A DNA stretch of 64,000 nt from Ctena decussata (taxonomy: Eukaryota > Mollusca > Bivalvia > Lucinida > Lucinidae). Where the stretch lies: positions 1,426,001-1,490,000 of the forward strand of contig OZ022511.1 of assembly GCA_963989385.1 (NCBI GenBank). Direction: 5' to 3'. The notes under the pieces were generated by a model that was given only the letters and a program-made list of their open reading frames with translations, was not told where the DNA came from and made no database searches. This document shows, piece after piece, positions 33,923-46,499 of the stretch (position 1 is its first letter; each line of letters opens with the position of its first letter). Both the position numbers and the translations under genes were made by a program.

Positions 33923-34453
33923 GTAAATGATATACATATTCTTTCAAGGGTAGTAACGCTGCCATTTCCATTTTTTTTTTGCATCACTTCTGAAATGAGG
34001 GTCAACCCTTGAAGGCAAGAATTTGCTCTTTAGGAGCAAATTCTTTCCTATAAGAGAAGACCTCTTCTGTAGAAGATTTCGTCAGTCAAGGAAGCAAACA
34101 GAAAGAAACAGAAAGGTGATTTAGCTTTTTTCAGCATCTCTCATGTGCTACAATGTGAATTCCTTTTTTCTTTGATTTCTTTCAACCAGTAAACATACTT
34201 TTCTTGAAGGAGCAGTTTCTGCTTACAAACTGTTTATGAATCGTACAGAAATTGAACGATACGAGGGTCGTTCCTTTAATTGTGTCACTGATGGCCCACA
34301 ATACGGCATGGCTGTAAGGTGCATGTGGAAACTGCGGTGATTTCACGGGGGAGCGATTTTCTATGATAGGATGAAATTTCGGTCTATTCCGCTCAGTATT
34401 TCAAAAGTTATTGAAAATTCAATTCGGTTCAGTCATATACACTCAAAAGTAAA

Positions 34454-35053
34454 CAGTCTGGGGACTTACGGTTTTCCATCACGCACATTTGTGATGGTCA
34501 GCCGTTTCTCTTACAGTTTTCAGTCCTACTCACTAAAATGGCAATTTAACCCACTGCCCGTGTTCAGTATGACCTGTCTACACTCAAAATTGATATTTGG
34601 TCCAGTCCTTAACTATTCTCAGTATAAACAGTCTGTATTTTGGTTATTTCTGCAGAATTATGGTCAAAATTAGGTAAATTTTGGTGTGTATTAGGCTTTT
34701 TTATTTCCAAGAAAAATACAAGTTTACTTTCTATTTTTTATAAAGTATTACGATTGAAATTTTCTTCAATGCTTACTTTTTGTAACGGATGCTAACTTTA
34801 CGAGTTATTCAAGGTTTGGCACCAGTTACTCGACAAAAAAAGTACCTCGGGGTTTCTGGTTTTGTTATGGTCAGCCATAACACCAGATGAAACCAACGTT
34901 ATGACTTACCATCACGTTTCACCCTTCGGACATATAGTGAAATCTGGTGGTAAAAAATTCAGTAAGAATGTTATGGTAAGCCATCATGTCAGTTAAAGTG
35001 CATGGTTAGCCATCACAAACATGCGTGATGGAAATCCATAAGTCCCCAGACTG
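34454..35053. mobile_element. 600-bp TIR element inserted in the mariner
   Basis: About 50-bp inverted termini: the left CAGTCTGGGGACTTACGGTT, TTCCATCACGC and TGTGATGG is mirrored at the right, ending ATAAGTCCCCAGACTG. The interior repeats ATGGTCAGCCAT / ATGGTAAGCCAT-type motifs. No coding capacity was recognised. Confidence 0.8.
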
Positions 35054-35440
35054 GTGAAGGCACGCTATGAAAAACGTAGACCTGCAACCGGTTTAAGAGG
35101 TCTGTGTCTTATCCATGACAACGCACCTGCTCCAGATGTGTTCTTGTCCAAGACTTCTTGAAAGAGGAAAAGGTAGTTCAGCTCTCTCATCCACGTTATT
35201 CGCCAGACTTTAGTTCCTGCGACTTTTTACTGTTTCCTTTACGAAAGAAAACCTTTTCTGGTCGTCGTTGTGAATCCCGAAGTGCTCTTGGTAGTGCAAT
35301 TTACCAGTGTTTTCAGGGTATTCCTAGAAAGGCCTACTTCTCTGCTTTTACAGAGACTTGAAAAGTGTGTTTCCGTCAAGGGAGAATACTTCGAAGGGTT
35401 GAAGGACACGAAATGTGAATGGGATTAATTACGCGCCATG
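35054..35440 (+). pseudogene. Mariner transposase C-terminal remnant
   Basis: Frame 1 gives VKARYEKRRPATGLRGLCLI then HDNAPAP. After a frameshift near 35150, frame 2 gives VVQLSHPRYSPDFSSCDFLL followed by RKKTFSG, IPRKAYFSAF. HDNA and SCDF carry the second and third catalytic Asp of the D,D34D triad. The N-terminal DNA-binding part and the first Asp are absent. It is a non-functional fossil. Confidence 0.8.
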
Positions 35441-35728
35441 TACAACCCCAATGACTACATTAAATAAACGCCCCTCGTACAATTTGCTCCGACGCACCTT
35501 TAGTCATGTAGAAGTAACATCACGGGGCATCCAAATGGTAAATCCTTTGATTATTACTGACCTGATGTGAGATAAATATCTGTTCGAAATAATTGTTATT
35601 TAAAAAAAAAAAAATTAACTTCCCTACACCGTCATTCGGTACTCCGAGAACATAAGGTTTGTTAGTGTTGATCCAGCTTTGTTACTCAGTATCCAATGAT
35701 CAAGATACTATCATTTTCAAGGGATGGC

Positions 35729-35962
35729 AGTCGGGCGATGCTGTTGGTTATAGTTTCCAGTGCCGGGCCGTCTTACCTCCAGTATTTGGATTAAAGTAGG
35801 GCAAGGGCCTACTGTGCTTGCAGTTGGTGCGATCGGGGTTGTTTGAATAATATTTCTCTCACCCATCAATTCTTTTTCCTGTCTCCCTCTCTCTGGGGGA
35901 AGGCCCGATATAGACTGAAATACTGTCTGAAGGGTCATTAAACCCGAAACAACCAACCAACT
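35729..35962 (+). repeat. SINE (GGGCCTACTGTGCTTGCAG family), copy
   Basis: Contains GGCAGTCGGGCGATGCTG, CAGTGCCGGGCCG, GGGCAAGGGCCTACTGTGCT, CTCTCTGGGGGAAGGCCCGA and a 3' end GTCATTAAACCCGAAACAAC then CAACC repeats. Related bodies are at 10035-10232, 36283-36446 and 38625-38750 (reverse). Confidence 0.75.
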
Positions 35963-36282
35963 AACTATCATGTTCAAATGAATCGACCAAACTTTTTGTT
36001 GGAACTGACCTCGGATACTTTAATTTGCCTGACCAGAGTGCTCCTTGATGCCCCAATAATAGCCCCATGAAATCAGAAAATCATATCAGCTGAACCTGGC
36101 CAAATGAGCTAATCTGTAATAAATTAAATAACCAAAGTAAACACTTGTATTTTCGATTAATATTTATAAGAAGGTATACTTTATAAAATGAGCAATCGAC
36201 ATACTTATTCGTTTACGACATATTTGTTTGTGCAAATATTGTCCTCACCTATTGAAAACGTGTTCCTTATATTGAATTTTGA

Positions 36283-36446
36283 TAAAAGTAGGGCAAGGGA
36301 CTACTGTGCTTGCAGAAGTGTGACTGGGGGTTGTTTAGATATTTTTACTCTTGCCTAACATATCTCTTTTCTTTCTTCCTCTCTGGGAGACGGCTCGATA
36401 AAAACAGAAAGACTCTCTGAAAGAGCCGTTCAACCAACAACCATTA
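36283..36446 (+). repeat. SINE 3' body (same family), 5'-truncated
   Basis: Starts at AAAGTAGGGCAAGGGACTAC and ends AGCCGTTCAACCAACAACC. Confidence 0.7.
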
Positions 36447-37919
36447 CATTGAAACGTATGCATTGTCAGCCAGTTTTAAGCTCAATTTTCAGTATCTGTA
36501 ATGCGGAAACGAACCCATTACTATATGTGGCTTTGACCGTTATGTGTTAAAGGGGTGGCCATGCCTGTTTGCTTAACGTTGGAGGAAAAAAAATCGGAAC
36601 ACACCGGAACTGGCGAATGCGTCGAAATCAGCGTTCGGGTAAATTTTGTTATTGAAATGAACAAGTTTCCACTTTTCTATTGTTGTTACAAAATACTGTA
36701 AGCTTTATTTGTGGGTATTTTTGTTTGTATCTTTCAAGTTTTGCTTATACATAGACTTTGTCTTATTATAGGTATTTTGCAAGGTTAGCGTTCCTTATGA
36801 AACGCTTACAATTGCTGTGACAATGACTAAATTCGTCAAAAAATTGAAATTCCTATCTGTTGAACAGATTTCGCAAATTATAAAACTATGCGACGTTACA
36901 ATGAAAATGCACCATCCTCAAAAGGGGGATAATTTGGCTGCTGTCTTCATATACTCTACTAATCCACTGGCTCGTACAAAAGATATGACACCTTTTCGCA
37001 ACAGAAAAAAAATTTTCATGACGATAATGCGATTTCTACATGTAACATCTTTGCAGTTTCTAGTTAGTACCTCATAATTCCTTGTTTAGGACGTAGCCCC
37101 TTCACGAGCAAAACCAACCCCTTTTGTGTAAGAGCTTCGTTTTGCAGAACAGGAAACAGGAATCAACTTTGAAAAGATGGCGAAAAATTTTGGAAGTATA
37201 TCCATAAATATCCAGCTTTTAAATATACGTTTGGCAAACGAGTTTGAATAAACGTTGATTATACTTCATGACGTTTGAAACAACGTTGATTCAATGCTGT
37301 TTCAACCTTGCGTGCTTATCGGTAAGACACAAGCTATAGCCGCAAACAAAAGTATGTTTCAAAGACATCCGATCGGTATGGCTGGTAGTCGATTCCCTTA
37401 GGTTCAATTTTCTACCCAGTGACTCAACCACGCTTGAAGGTACCTTAAATTGTGCAACCAGGTAACACTCAGGTGTGTTTGTGCCATTGTGGGGTCTGGT
37501 CGGAACACTCCCTGTTCCCAAGACTACTTTATGTTGTTCTTGTTGTTGTTGTTTTTAATATGAATATAAGTTGCATTGGTTCGTGCCTATAAGTATGGAT
37601 GTTCGATTGTCCATGCTATTTGAACGGTTTCTCGTAGCACGACTCTAACATGAAGTCTGCCTCATCACCTGGTTGTGCATTATTAAACTGTTGGAGATCT
37701 GAAACAATAGCTTATCAACTAATTTCAAATAATCATTTAGGAGCCAAGTCGTATGAATAGGTACTTTAAGGAGAAGATTCAAGTTTGCGCTTCCTAGATA
37801 AACAAATTGCAAAAAGAGAAGACCCTGACCAAGAACCTACGACTTCGTCTTTTGCATAATATAAAAATTCTAGCCGAAGCGTCGCTTCATGCGCAAGGTG
37901 ATCCGAGGCCTCGCATTTT
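36447..37919. other. Intronic stretch, no gene supported
   Basis: An 86-codon frame at 36817-37077 (LKFLSVEQISQIIKLCDVTM-like) has no recognised domain and no fitting splice sites. A repeat of AAACGTTGATT units lies at 37245-37300. Confidence 0.45.
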
Positions 37920-38350
37920 GCTAATCTGGTAGATACGTTTCCCTGTGTCTCATTTCAAAGCGATGACATTCCGTATGGACAATACAATGGCATTTCGTAT
38001 GGGTAATTTAATGACATTTCGTATGGTCAATAAGTCCCTCATGTCAATAGTTACTGTTGATCATTTGTCGCCGATACTGCTAAAAGAAGAAGAAACCGTG
38101 TACGTTTTCCCATATCTAATACAAACCGCATGTTGATTTTGTTTGTATCGGGCTTAAAGGCCCCACTGCTCTATTGCAAGCTTCTCACCATAGTTTCATC
38201 ATTGTAAATGACCGTGATAAGCCAACTTTAAACAAATAAAACATCCTTGAATTTCACATAAAAGGGTTTGAAAATTCATTTGAGTCATTTAGTTGCTAAC
38301 TAAAATGATCTACTGTCGATATCACAAACTTGACTAAAATGGCAAAAATA
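37920..38350 (-). repeat. Dispersed repeat, reverse copy
   Basis: The reverse complement matches 19470-19690 and the end of 16835-17345 (CCTTTTATGTGAAATTCAAG, GAGAAGCTTGCAATAGAGCA, GTGGGGCCTTTAAGCCC). A triple short tandem of GACATTTCGTATGG.CAAT lies at 37960-38035. Confidence 0.6.
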
Positions 38351-39795
38351 CAATGTGCAGGCGTGGTACCCGATTCTTCGTCCCGCTTTTGTTTATGCTC
38401 CATTGCTTTACGGGGATCCAGAAAAAGAAAAATTGTATTTTGTGGAGCTTTCTGTCGTTTTTCAAAACCATGTATCCCTTACTGTTTGCCAGTTATCTGA
38501 CACAGTATGAGCACATCAACCAGTATTTTATCACAAAACGTGAAATTTGAAGCGCTTTTCATAATGATTTGCGTTTTGACTCTTTGACCACTGGTATGAC
38601 TAGGAAGACTTTAACGGCCCTTTGAGACAACATTTCAGTCTATATCGAGCTTTCTCGCAGAGAGAGGGAGATAGCTGGAGAAAAACAACATACAGCCCCC
38701 ACTGTCACCTGCTAACACCATTGTAGGCCCTCGCATACTAAGTTTAAGAGGGATCGCCGTTACGCAAATCAGTATGGATATAAAAAGTGGTGATCCATAA
38801 TATTTTGTGATAAAATTTGGATTGGTGTTCATATGTTAACATGTTTTTGAAAAATGACAAAACAAATCCACGAAATGCAACTTCCTTTCCTGGTTCCCCG
38901 TCCGGCAATGCAATATATACAAAAGCGAGATACTGAATGGGGTAACAGGTTAGTTTATTGTATTATTGCCATTTGATGTCGAAGTGCTTCAAAAATGTAT
39001 ACCGCTGATCTTCTATTTTAATAGGAGAATAATAGAGCAGATTTATATTTTTTCTGGTCCTTTGGTATCATTGAGTTCATTTTGATCCATTTTGAAAGTA
39101 GAGTCTTTGCTTTGTCGGTGCTATGGGGCGTTTTCGATGTTGCACATTTCATTATTGGTCATGAACGAGTCTGCTAATTTAATTCCTTTCTTCCAAAGTA
39201 TACTTATTAACACACTTTTCGTGAAAACTACTTAAACATGTTAAAGATCAGTTGAATGGCTGAAACTCTGACAGAAAGCGTCTAATGACTTCACTGAAAT
39301 AAGATCTACAACAGGTCTTGGCTATGTTATGAAAATTGATTAAAGACTAAAACAATGATTTGTGTCATTCGACAGATCATGATAAAGGGATGGACAATTG
39401 TGGTCAAATAGTCTCGTTTTGAATACGCCAAGGAGAACGTTTTCATATGAGAAACACGTCGTTTAATGTAATAACATTATCCTCATCTTCGGAAAACTGG
39501 TCTTGAAATTTGGACATTTGCTAACTGCGCATGCGTTCTCTGTTGTGCAGTTCCCCTGGGCAACAAGACACTTAGCATACTTTCCTTGCACAACTGTGTA
39601 TGCTCTGAACAGACTGCACACGTATGTGTGCAGGCCGGTCTGGAAATGCACGGTTTGCAAATGTTTTAAAACAGGCTTTCCGTCGACGCTGCTTATTTAG
39701 CTCTCCTATTTTTATGGAATTCCATTCCATCTGTTGCGTTATTAACCGCTATCGTGGGCTATTTTGTCATTTGACAGTTGCTGAAACAAACACTT
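38351..39795. other. Intronic stretch with SINE fragment and repeat traces
   Basis: A reverse SINE body (TCTATATCGAGCTTTCTCGC, AGAGAGAGGGAG, GTAGGCCCTCGCATACT) is at about 38625-38750. A block at 38865-38945 (CAACTTCCTTTCCTGGTTCC, ACAAAAGCGAG) matches the repeat at 7015-7065. No exon is supported. Confidence 0.55.
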
Positions 39796-40018
39796 GAGCC
39801 GCGACACGAGAAAACCAACAAAGTGGTTGTGCGCCCCGCGCAGACTACGATCAACCTGGGCATCCACCTAGTGTGATCAGAGACTAAAGGGTAGTTAGGA
39901 GTCTAAGATACCTCCATGTGGACAGCGAAGACTCTGATCAGACTGGGCGGATGCCCAGGCTGATCTGAGTCTGCGCTGGGCGCACATCCACTTTGTATGT
40001 TTTCTCGTGTTGCGGCTC
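39796..40018. mobile_element. Foldback MITE (GAGCCGCGACACGA family)
   Basis: Left end GAGCCGCGACACGAGAAAAC, right end CTCGTGTTGCGGCTC, with an internal deletion near 39880. Confidence 0.88.
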
Positions 40019-41034
40019 AAAGTCTTATTTTGTGTCAGTTTCACTATAAACCACTATAACTGACGCATTTTATGTCAATTTATTCTAATCATTATGCATA
40101 ATTGCTTCCAGTGAGGTAGTTTATTTATGTTAAAGTAAATCAAACGGTATGTCTAAAACTCGGGAAAATTATTGTTCATATCACAGAAAATCAGATTGTT
40201 GGAATTTGAAACTTTTATTGGTAAGCTATCCTGCTAAAATTAATCGTTTATGTACTCGTAACATTGTTCGCCTGAAAAAGGAGACAGTCCACGAGCTTTA
40301 GCGAGTGAATTATATCCCGTACAGGCGGACAAACTATGTTATAACAAAATGTGTATTATACAATCCTCAGCAGCATATAACTTGCACATTACGAAATATT
40401 TTGTGCAAAAGTCTGCATTTTCTGACAAGTATACGTGTATCACATATTAGTATATTTGTGGTTATTTTATCTAGTTTTTTTTCCGCAAGCTTCTCCGGTG
40501 GATGAGATGATATGACAGACAAAGGATGAATTAATGGGTTGATGATGATATCCAATTTTCAAATTTATTCAAAGCTAACATTTTTCAAAACATACATTTT
40601 ATTTACAAATCTAGTTTTGATACAGTAGCGTCCCAGTCGCTTGGACCGTCCTAAAAACACGATTCAATAGAATTCTAATACCGAAAAAAACTAATATTGT
40701 TTTAATTACTTTTATCTTATTTAATTTTTTAATTATTTGTATTTATATTTTGTTTTTGTTTTGTTTTGGAAAATATCCTTATCATTTCAAATGATAAGCA
40801 TATTTAAAAAAAAAGACAGAGAAACGTTGACTTTTTTATTAGACATGAAGATTTCTGTTTGATTTCACTGCTCTCCATACTTCATCGCCGTGCAGAATTT
40901 AATTCATTTGTGCATCTATCAGCAGGCCAGCGATTACTGAGGTAACAGGGCAAGGATCCTAGCAGAACCGAGACTTTGATTTTCGTTCTTTATGTTTTCT
41001 TTGCTTCCAAGGGCAATTTCAATAGATAATAATT
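40019..41034. other. Intronic stretch, no gene recognised
   Basis: Very AT-rich (40690-40830). No exon, RNA gene or repeat boundary is supported. Confidence 0.5.
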
Positions 41035-41269
41035 TGAGCTACAACACGATAAAACAAAGTGGCGTGTGGGCTCAGCGTAGGTTAAGAATGCCTGGGCATC
41101 CGCCTAGTCTGATCAGAGTCTTCTGTGTCCGCAAGAAGCTAGCTTAGACCCTTAGCAACCATTTCAGCGCACAGTGAAGACTCTGATCAGATTGGGCAGA
41201 TGCGCAGGCTGATCTGAGTCTTCGCATGGCGCACATGCCACTTTGTTGGTTTTTGTCATGTTTTGGCTC
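41035..41269. mobile_element. Foldback MITE, diverged
   Basis: Starts GAGCTACAACACGATAAAAC and ends GTCATGTTTTGGCTC. The core CTTAGACCCTTAGCAACC and the CTGATCAGATTGGGCAGATG arm are kept. Confidence 0.82.
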
Positions 41270-41753
41270 ATTTTTAGTTTAGATGTCCCTATAGCTATTT
41301 TAACTATTACAGAAAGTCACCTATAAGCGTTATCACAGGAATGTTACTTTCTTGTGTTTTGACCGGAGACTGCACACCTTTCGAAGCATTTCATTGTGCA
41401 GTCATTCCATTGGTTGAAAAAACATTATCAGTTTGTTTTATTTACCGAATGTACATTTCCTACAAAACAAATAAAGTGTTTATGCAAAGACCAAAGTAAA
41501 GTAACTTGTGCTTTATATGGCCACTGTCTTAAATCGGCTGACTGACAGTTACGTTAAACGCTTATCATGATGTATACAGGTACATGTATCCACCGCATAG
41601 AAAAGTATAGAAAACGAAGCATTTTCATCAAAATTTATTGCACCATCTCTTCCTATACATTCGAAAGTAAGCAGACAAAGGCCCCAGGCGGCTTACTATC
41701 ATTTTAAGGACGATCTTAAATTTAATATCAAACAATTTAAGACCAAACATTTC

Positions 41754-42010
41754 GCCGAGCCGCGCAGCGCAGTCGATAGGGTTATAAGCCAGAGATCCTG
41801 GGTTCGATACCCGGTCCGGCCACTTACTTTCATTTCTCCTTCCGCTGATTCAAGAAGGACAGTTGAAAGTGAGTGCACTTAGTACTGGTTAACCGCCTAG
41901 GAGGTCTAAGCCTGCCCAGGAATAGTGTGGTTAGGTTAACCATGTTAACTGACCGTCCCGACATAACCATAGTTGTTTACCGTGGACGTTAAACAATAAC
42001 ACCGGCAACA
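41754..42010 (+). repeat. tRNA-derived SINE, family 1, plus-strand copy
   Basis: The head at 41754-41822 has A box CAGCGCAGTCGATAGGG and B box GGGTTCGATACCC, followed by the body shared with 10706-10981 (CACTTAGTACTGGTTAACCG, CTAAGCCTGCCCAGGAATAG) and the 3' end GGACGTTAAACAATAACACC. Confidence 0.82.
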
Positions 42011-42829
42011 CATCAAACCTTTCATGTGTGAATGAAAGCATCTTAAACACAAATTTGTTTGATTATTTTTTTCTTCTTTCTCGCTACAAATATATAATAT
42101 CTTCGACCTTAAAATTTAATACCAATTCTCTGTAAGCACCAGACTTTTTGTATAGAGGGCCGGAAACGCAAGGTCGGAAGTTCTTTTTCAAACTTTCTCC
42201 CTTTTTTTGTTGTCACACAAAAACAAGTAATTCGCACTTCGTTTGTTCATTTACCCTCCCGTTGCCATGGTAACAGCGTTTTTCTGTTTTTGCAGAAAAA
42301 ATGCCAAAATATTCAACAGAAATTCACACTTTCTGCACTTCTATATCTCCTAGAATAGGCTAGGTTTCATCAGAAACTCTTTAAATCTAAAAACTAGGGA
42401 CTTATGTTATTAATAAGAAACATCAAACCAACATTGTTCCAATGTCTTTCTATACCTACTGTACTGCAAATGTGGGTGGGGTAACTAGTTATTGCAAAAC
42501 ACTATTTTTAGGCATTTTTAATCATCATGTTTAAAAAAACGCACACTTCTGTGACACATTTGCATACTTTAATGTCAAACAAGAGGCTTTCCACTTTTAG
42601 AAAATGAAAAAAACTGAGTGGGGCAAAGCTGATTTCAGACCGTAACCATGGGAACAATCCATACCTTTTGCAAGAAAGTAAAAATGGAAGGTTATACTAT
42701 TACCACAGATTTGCAACCATATTAAATGTATTGCAGCTCTGACTTGTGATCCTTCTGCTATTGAAATATGTATTCTACTTGATTTGATGAAAGTTTGACA
42801 TCTTAAGGGTCGGAAAGGCTATTTATATC

Positions 42830-44600
42830 CATTAAAAGGGCCCCAAAAGGGGCAAAAATGGTCAAAATTACCATATATATCACTCATTCTCACTGCGAAT
42901 CAACAAAAGACAACACTTATTACTTGTATATTTGTAAGGAAAATACTAGTTTGATATATACTGATAGAAAACATGACAATGGCGGGCCCTAAATTTCCAG
43001 GGATTGCGTCTATAGGGGCCCAAAGGGGGTATGTTTGAGGCTTATATTTTACCAACATAATGACCATTTTTCACAATGGAACACATTACAGCATTTAAAA
43101 TGATGAAATGGGTTGCAAAGAATGAGCAGGCTTATATATGCTGCAGGTAAATTTGAAACGGGGGTGGGGAGGGGTGGGGGAGCCCATTTCCTATTGTTTT
43201 AAGGGGCTCTGAAAGGGACAAAAATGGTCAAAATTAACACAAATCACTAATCCTGTCCACGGACTAACATAAAACAAAACAGTTTACTTTCAAATTTGAA
43301 GTGAAAATTTAAGTTTGACACAGACCGATATAAAATATGGCAATGGGTGCCTTACATCTCTAGGTTTGGAGTCCCAAAGGGCCCAAAAGGAGTCCGAAGG
43401 AGCCCGAAAAGGGAAAAATGGAAAATATTTGCCATAAATAATGATCATGCCTCTCAGAGAAACACACTATAGCATTTGTCATGTTAAAATAAGTAGGAAA
43501 AATATGGTCTTATGTATGCTACTAGTGAATTTGCATTAAGGGATGTGAAACCAAATGTATACCCATTTTAGGGTCCCAAAAATGTGCAAAACTCATCAAA
43601 AATTATCTCATATCACTTAATCTCACTACGAATGAACAGAATGCAACTTTTTTTCCTTTTAAATTGTTATGAAAATATTAGTTTGACATATACATGTAGT
43701 AATAGAAAACGTAGCAATGGGCAGCCCGATTTCTCGTGACTATGTCTATAGGGGCCAAAAAAGGGGAATATTTAATAATATTCAGTTCAGTTCAGTTCAA
43801 TTCTCTTATCGACGTTACCCAAGTGGCTCAACGGTACGTAACCATAGTTGCACACACTTTGCGCTGTGTGTCCGTCCAAAAAAGTATGCGTTGTCGGCAG
43901 GATAATATTCACCCAACATAAAGATCATTCTTCTTCTTGGTACACACTACAGCATTTGTCATAATGAAATAGGTTTAAAAAGCACAGCCTCAGAACGTAC
44001 AGTCTTATCTATATAGTTGGTAAAGTTGTAATCATGGGACTGGAAGCCCTGGTTTTATCAATTTAAGGGGCTAAAAAAGCAAAGATGATCAAAATCTAAA
44101 AACAAAAATCAATATTTCTTTCCACAGACTAACAACAGACAATACTGGTTATTTTTAAATTAATTGGAAAATAAGTTTGACACATATGTTGATAAAAAAT
44201 CATGGCAACTGAGTGCCTTACATCTCTGGGTTTGGAGTCTATGGGGCCCAAAAGGAGAAAATTCGAAAATATTTGCCCACAATAATGACTATTCTTCACA
44301 GAGGGGCACACTAAAGCATTTGTTATGTTAGAATCAGTAGCTAAAAAAAGAGGCTTATATATAGAATAAGGGATAAGAAATCATATAAATTCCTTTTGAA
44401 GGGTCCCAAACAGAGGCAAAATGGTCAAAATTACCACTTATCATTATTTCTTAACACGAATTAACAAAAGTGAACACTGGTTATTTTTTAATTTGTCATG
44501 GAAATATTTGTTTTACAGATACTGATATTGAACATTGCGATGGGGCGTCCAGCATCTTCACAGATGGGTTAAATGGGGCCGAAAAGGGCTTAGTTAAAAA
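42830..44600 (+). repeat. Left-arm tandem array, about five units of 340-370 bp
   Basis: Units share GGGGCAAAAATGGTCAAAATTA, CACTCATTCTCAC, ATACTGATAGAAAACATG, a CTATAGGGGCCCAAA block, and ACACTACAGCATTTGTCAT. Units begin near 42840, 43205, 43565, 44060 and 44395. A dispersed repeat (43776-43884) interrupts the third. A G-rich run (43160-43180) sits between units one and two. Confidence 0.75.
43776..43884 (+). repeat. Dispersed repeat TTCAATTCTC..ATCGACGTTA, copy 2
   Basis: Mate of 26742-26855. It is preceded by TTCAG repeated four times and inserted in the tandem unit starting near 43565. Confidence 0.7.
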
Positions 44601-44859
44601 CTTCACAAAAATAATTACATTTTTTTTCTTACTGTAACAAACGTCATCATTGCTGAAGTTGCTTTCCGTCGAAGCAAAGATGTGCGCTTTGTAAAGTAAA
44701 AATATCTAACTCCATTAGAATGGGAGACACTGGATTGAAAATTTCATTTCACGGCCAATGTTGGGCAATAGGCCAATTTTGGTTAGTGCTGTATAATCAA
44801 GCCAAGTTTTATCAGTTTTGAGGAAACATCTAGTTATTGAAGAGCTATATTGAATCTCT

Positions 44860-45115
44860 GATTTTTCATTGGTCACTGCGACAAAGGCCTATTTTTCATT
44901 GGTCATCGCGACACGACTCGCAACCACACCCCTCCAACAAAAGAAATCTCTGTTCTTTAGGTCTTTGAACCCTGTTTTTCATTAGTCACTGGGACAAATC
45001 TCTGTTCTTCATTGCTCACGCGATACAACACACAACCACACCCCCACACCTCGAATCTCTGTTTTTCATTGGTCACCGTGACACGACACACCACCACCCC
45101 TCCACACAGCAGAAA
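44860..45115. repeat. Tandem TTTTTCATTGGTCA..CGACAC..CACCCCTCCA units
   Basis: About five units. Each has ATTGGTCA (an inverted CCAAT) followed by GCGACAC-type and CCACACCCC-type blocks. Short and imperfect. Confidence 0.65.
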
Positions 45116-45414
45116 AAAACATTGTGCTGTAAGACGTGGGTTTCCCTTACAATCCCAAAGATCTAGACCTACCATATTTTATTGGAGGGAAAACTTGATC
45201 TTGAATGGAGTCTAATTATACTTGACTAGGTTAATTTCATACTAGTTTACAACATATGGACGGTGCTGCTTACAAAAGGTCAAGGTCAAGGACTTTGAAT
45301 TTTATATATGTATAACATTTGCAGTGTAGTATTATGTTAAAGTATGCTTTCACTAGGCGATGGCACTGGTTGGGGGGCATATGTGAGCCCCTGCTCACTT
45401 GCTAAGAAGCGGTA

Positions 45415-45920
45415 ACAAGTATAATTAAGGGAAATTTTTCCTTATTTTTCCATAAAAACATAAGTTGTGACCCCTCATTAAAACTCTCTAGCTGAGATAG
45501 TTCTAATGAGGGGTCGTAACATATGTTTATTCTGAAATAAGAAAACATATCTTAGAATTATCCTTAAAACTCCACCTGATCTGGAGCTCTGAATTTCATT
45601 AATTGTCATTAATATTGAAATACCTTAACTAATTTTATTGTCCAGAGAATCAAAGGTGAAGTCACAAAATTTGTCTCCCTTTGAAAAATTGGCAGAAAAA
45701 CATGCCCATACACTGTATTTAGGATAATTAAACACTGTTCCAGATACGAAGGGGGTAACAGGGATAATTTAGGGATTATTTTCCCTATGTTTCCATAAAA
45801 AATTCATTGTGACCCCTCGTTAGAACACCCTCATTAGATCCGTCTCGCTGAGGCATTTCTAATGGGGTTCAAATCATGTGCTTTTGTTGAGAAATATGAA
45901 GAAATATCTTTGAATTTTCC
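45415..45920. repeat. Two direct copies with CCCCTCATTA hairpin
   Basis: GTGACCCCTCATTA..TAATGAGGGGTCGTAAC near 45471-45525 forms a hairpin. A related unit is at 45811-45870 (GTGACCCCTCGTTAGAAC). Both are preceded by AATTAAGGGAAATTTTTCC-type sequence. Confidence 0.6.
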
Positions 45921-46318
45921 CCGTCACCCCTTGGATATATGGATAAATAATGAACTTTCTCCCGCTCTGACAAATTAACCGTCCAGACTGAAAACAGACC
46001 GAGCAGGCCATGCAAAGCTGCAACAGCTGGTTTGAGGGAGGTAAATAGTCGGTTTAATGGCCGCAAACCGTTTTTTCCCTTCTGCTGGCGAGTCGCCTTG
46101 TATTGAAATTTCAACCATGAAACCTACAAACCTACAATTTACCTCCCAAAATGAAAATTTTGAGTACAGTTACACACTAAAATTTGAGTAAAATCAAGAT
46201 GAATATTAGGTATCTATAAATTGAACGTGGATATCCCAAATTTGAACAACATTTACCCGTATATAGAGAGTAAAGCCAAAAGTTGCAGCCTGTACAATCT
46301 TTATTAACCGGCTTTGTT

Positions 46319-46384
46319 TTTGGTGGGGTTGGGGTGGGGGTGGGGGGAGACCGTATGTGTTGAGGGGGGGGGGGGAGGAGGAGG
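46319..46384 (+). other. G-run cluster (G-quadruplex-capable)
   Basis: Runs GGGG TT GGGG T GGGGG T GGGGGG, and after 17 bases a run of 13 G. This satisfies four closely spaced G-tracts on one strand. Folding is predicted from sequence only. Confidence 0.7.
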
Positions 46385-46499
46385 TAGTAATAATTATAAC
46401 AATAATGACTTTATTTAATAGGGGAGGCCAAGCTGAATGTACAGCCAATTTTCCCTGAGGTCCTTATTTGAGATGTACATTTCTATAATATATACAAAT

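Larger units (their letters stand above)
34262..35477 (+). mobile_element. Dead mariner element, split by another element
   Basis: The TIRs CGAGGGTCGTTCCTTTAAT (left) and ATTAAATAAACGCCCCTCG (right) are flanked by TA on both sides (34260-34261 and 35478-35479). The C-terminal third of a mariner transposase remains at 35054-35440. The central part is lost or replaced by the 600-bp TIR element at 34454-35053. Confidence 0.75.

Noticed and set aside
36817..37077. 86-codon frame as another exon
   Set aside because: There is no acceptor or donor in a compatible phase and no similarity that I recognise.
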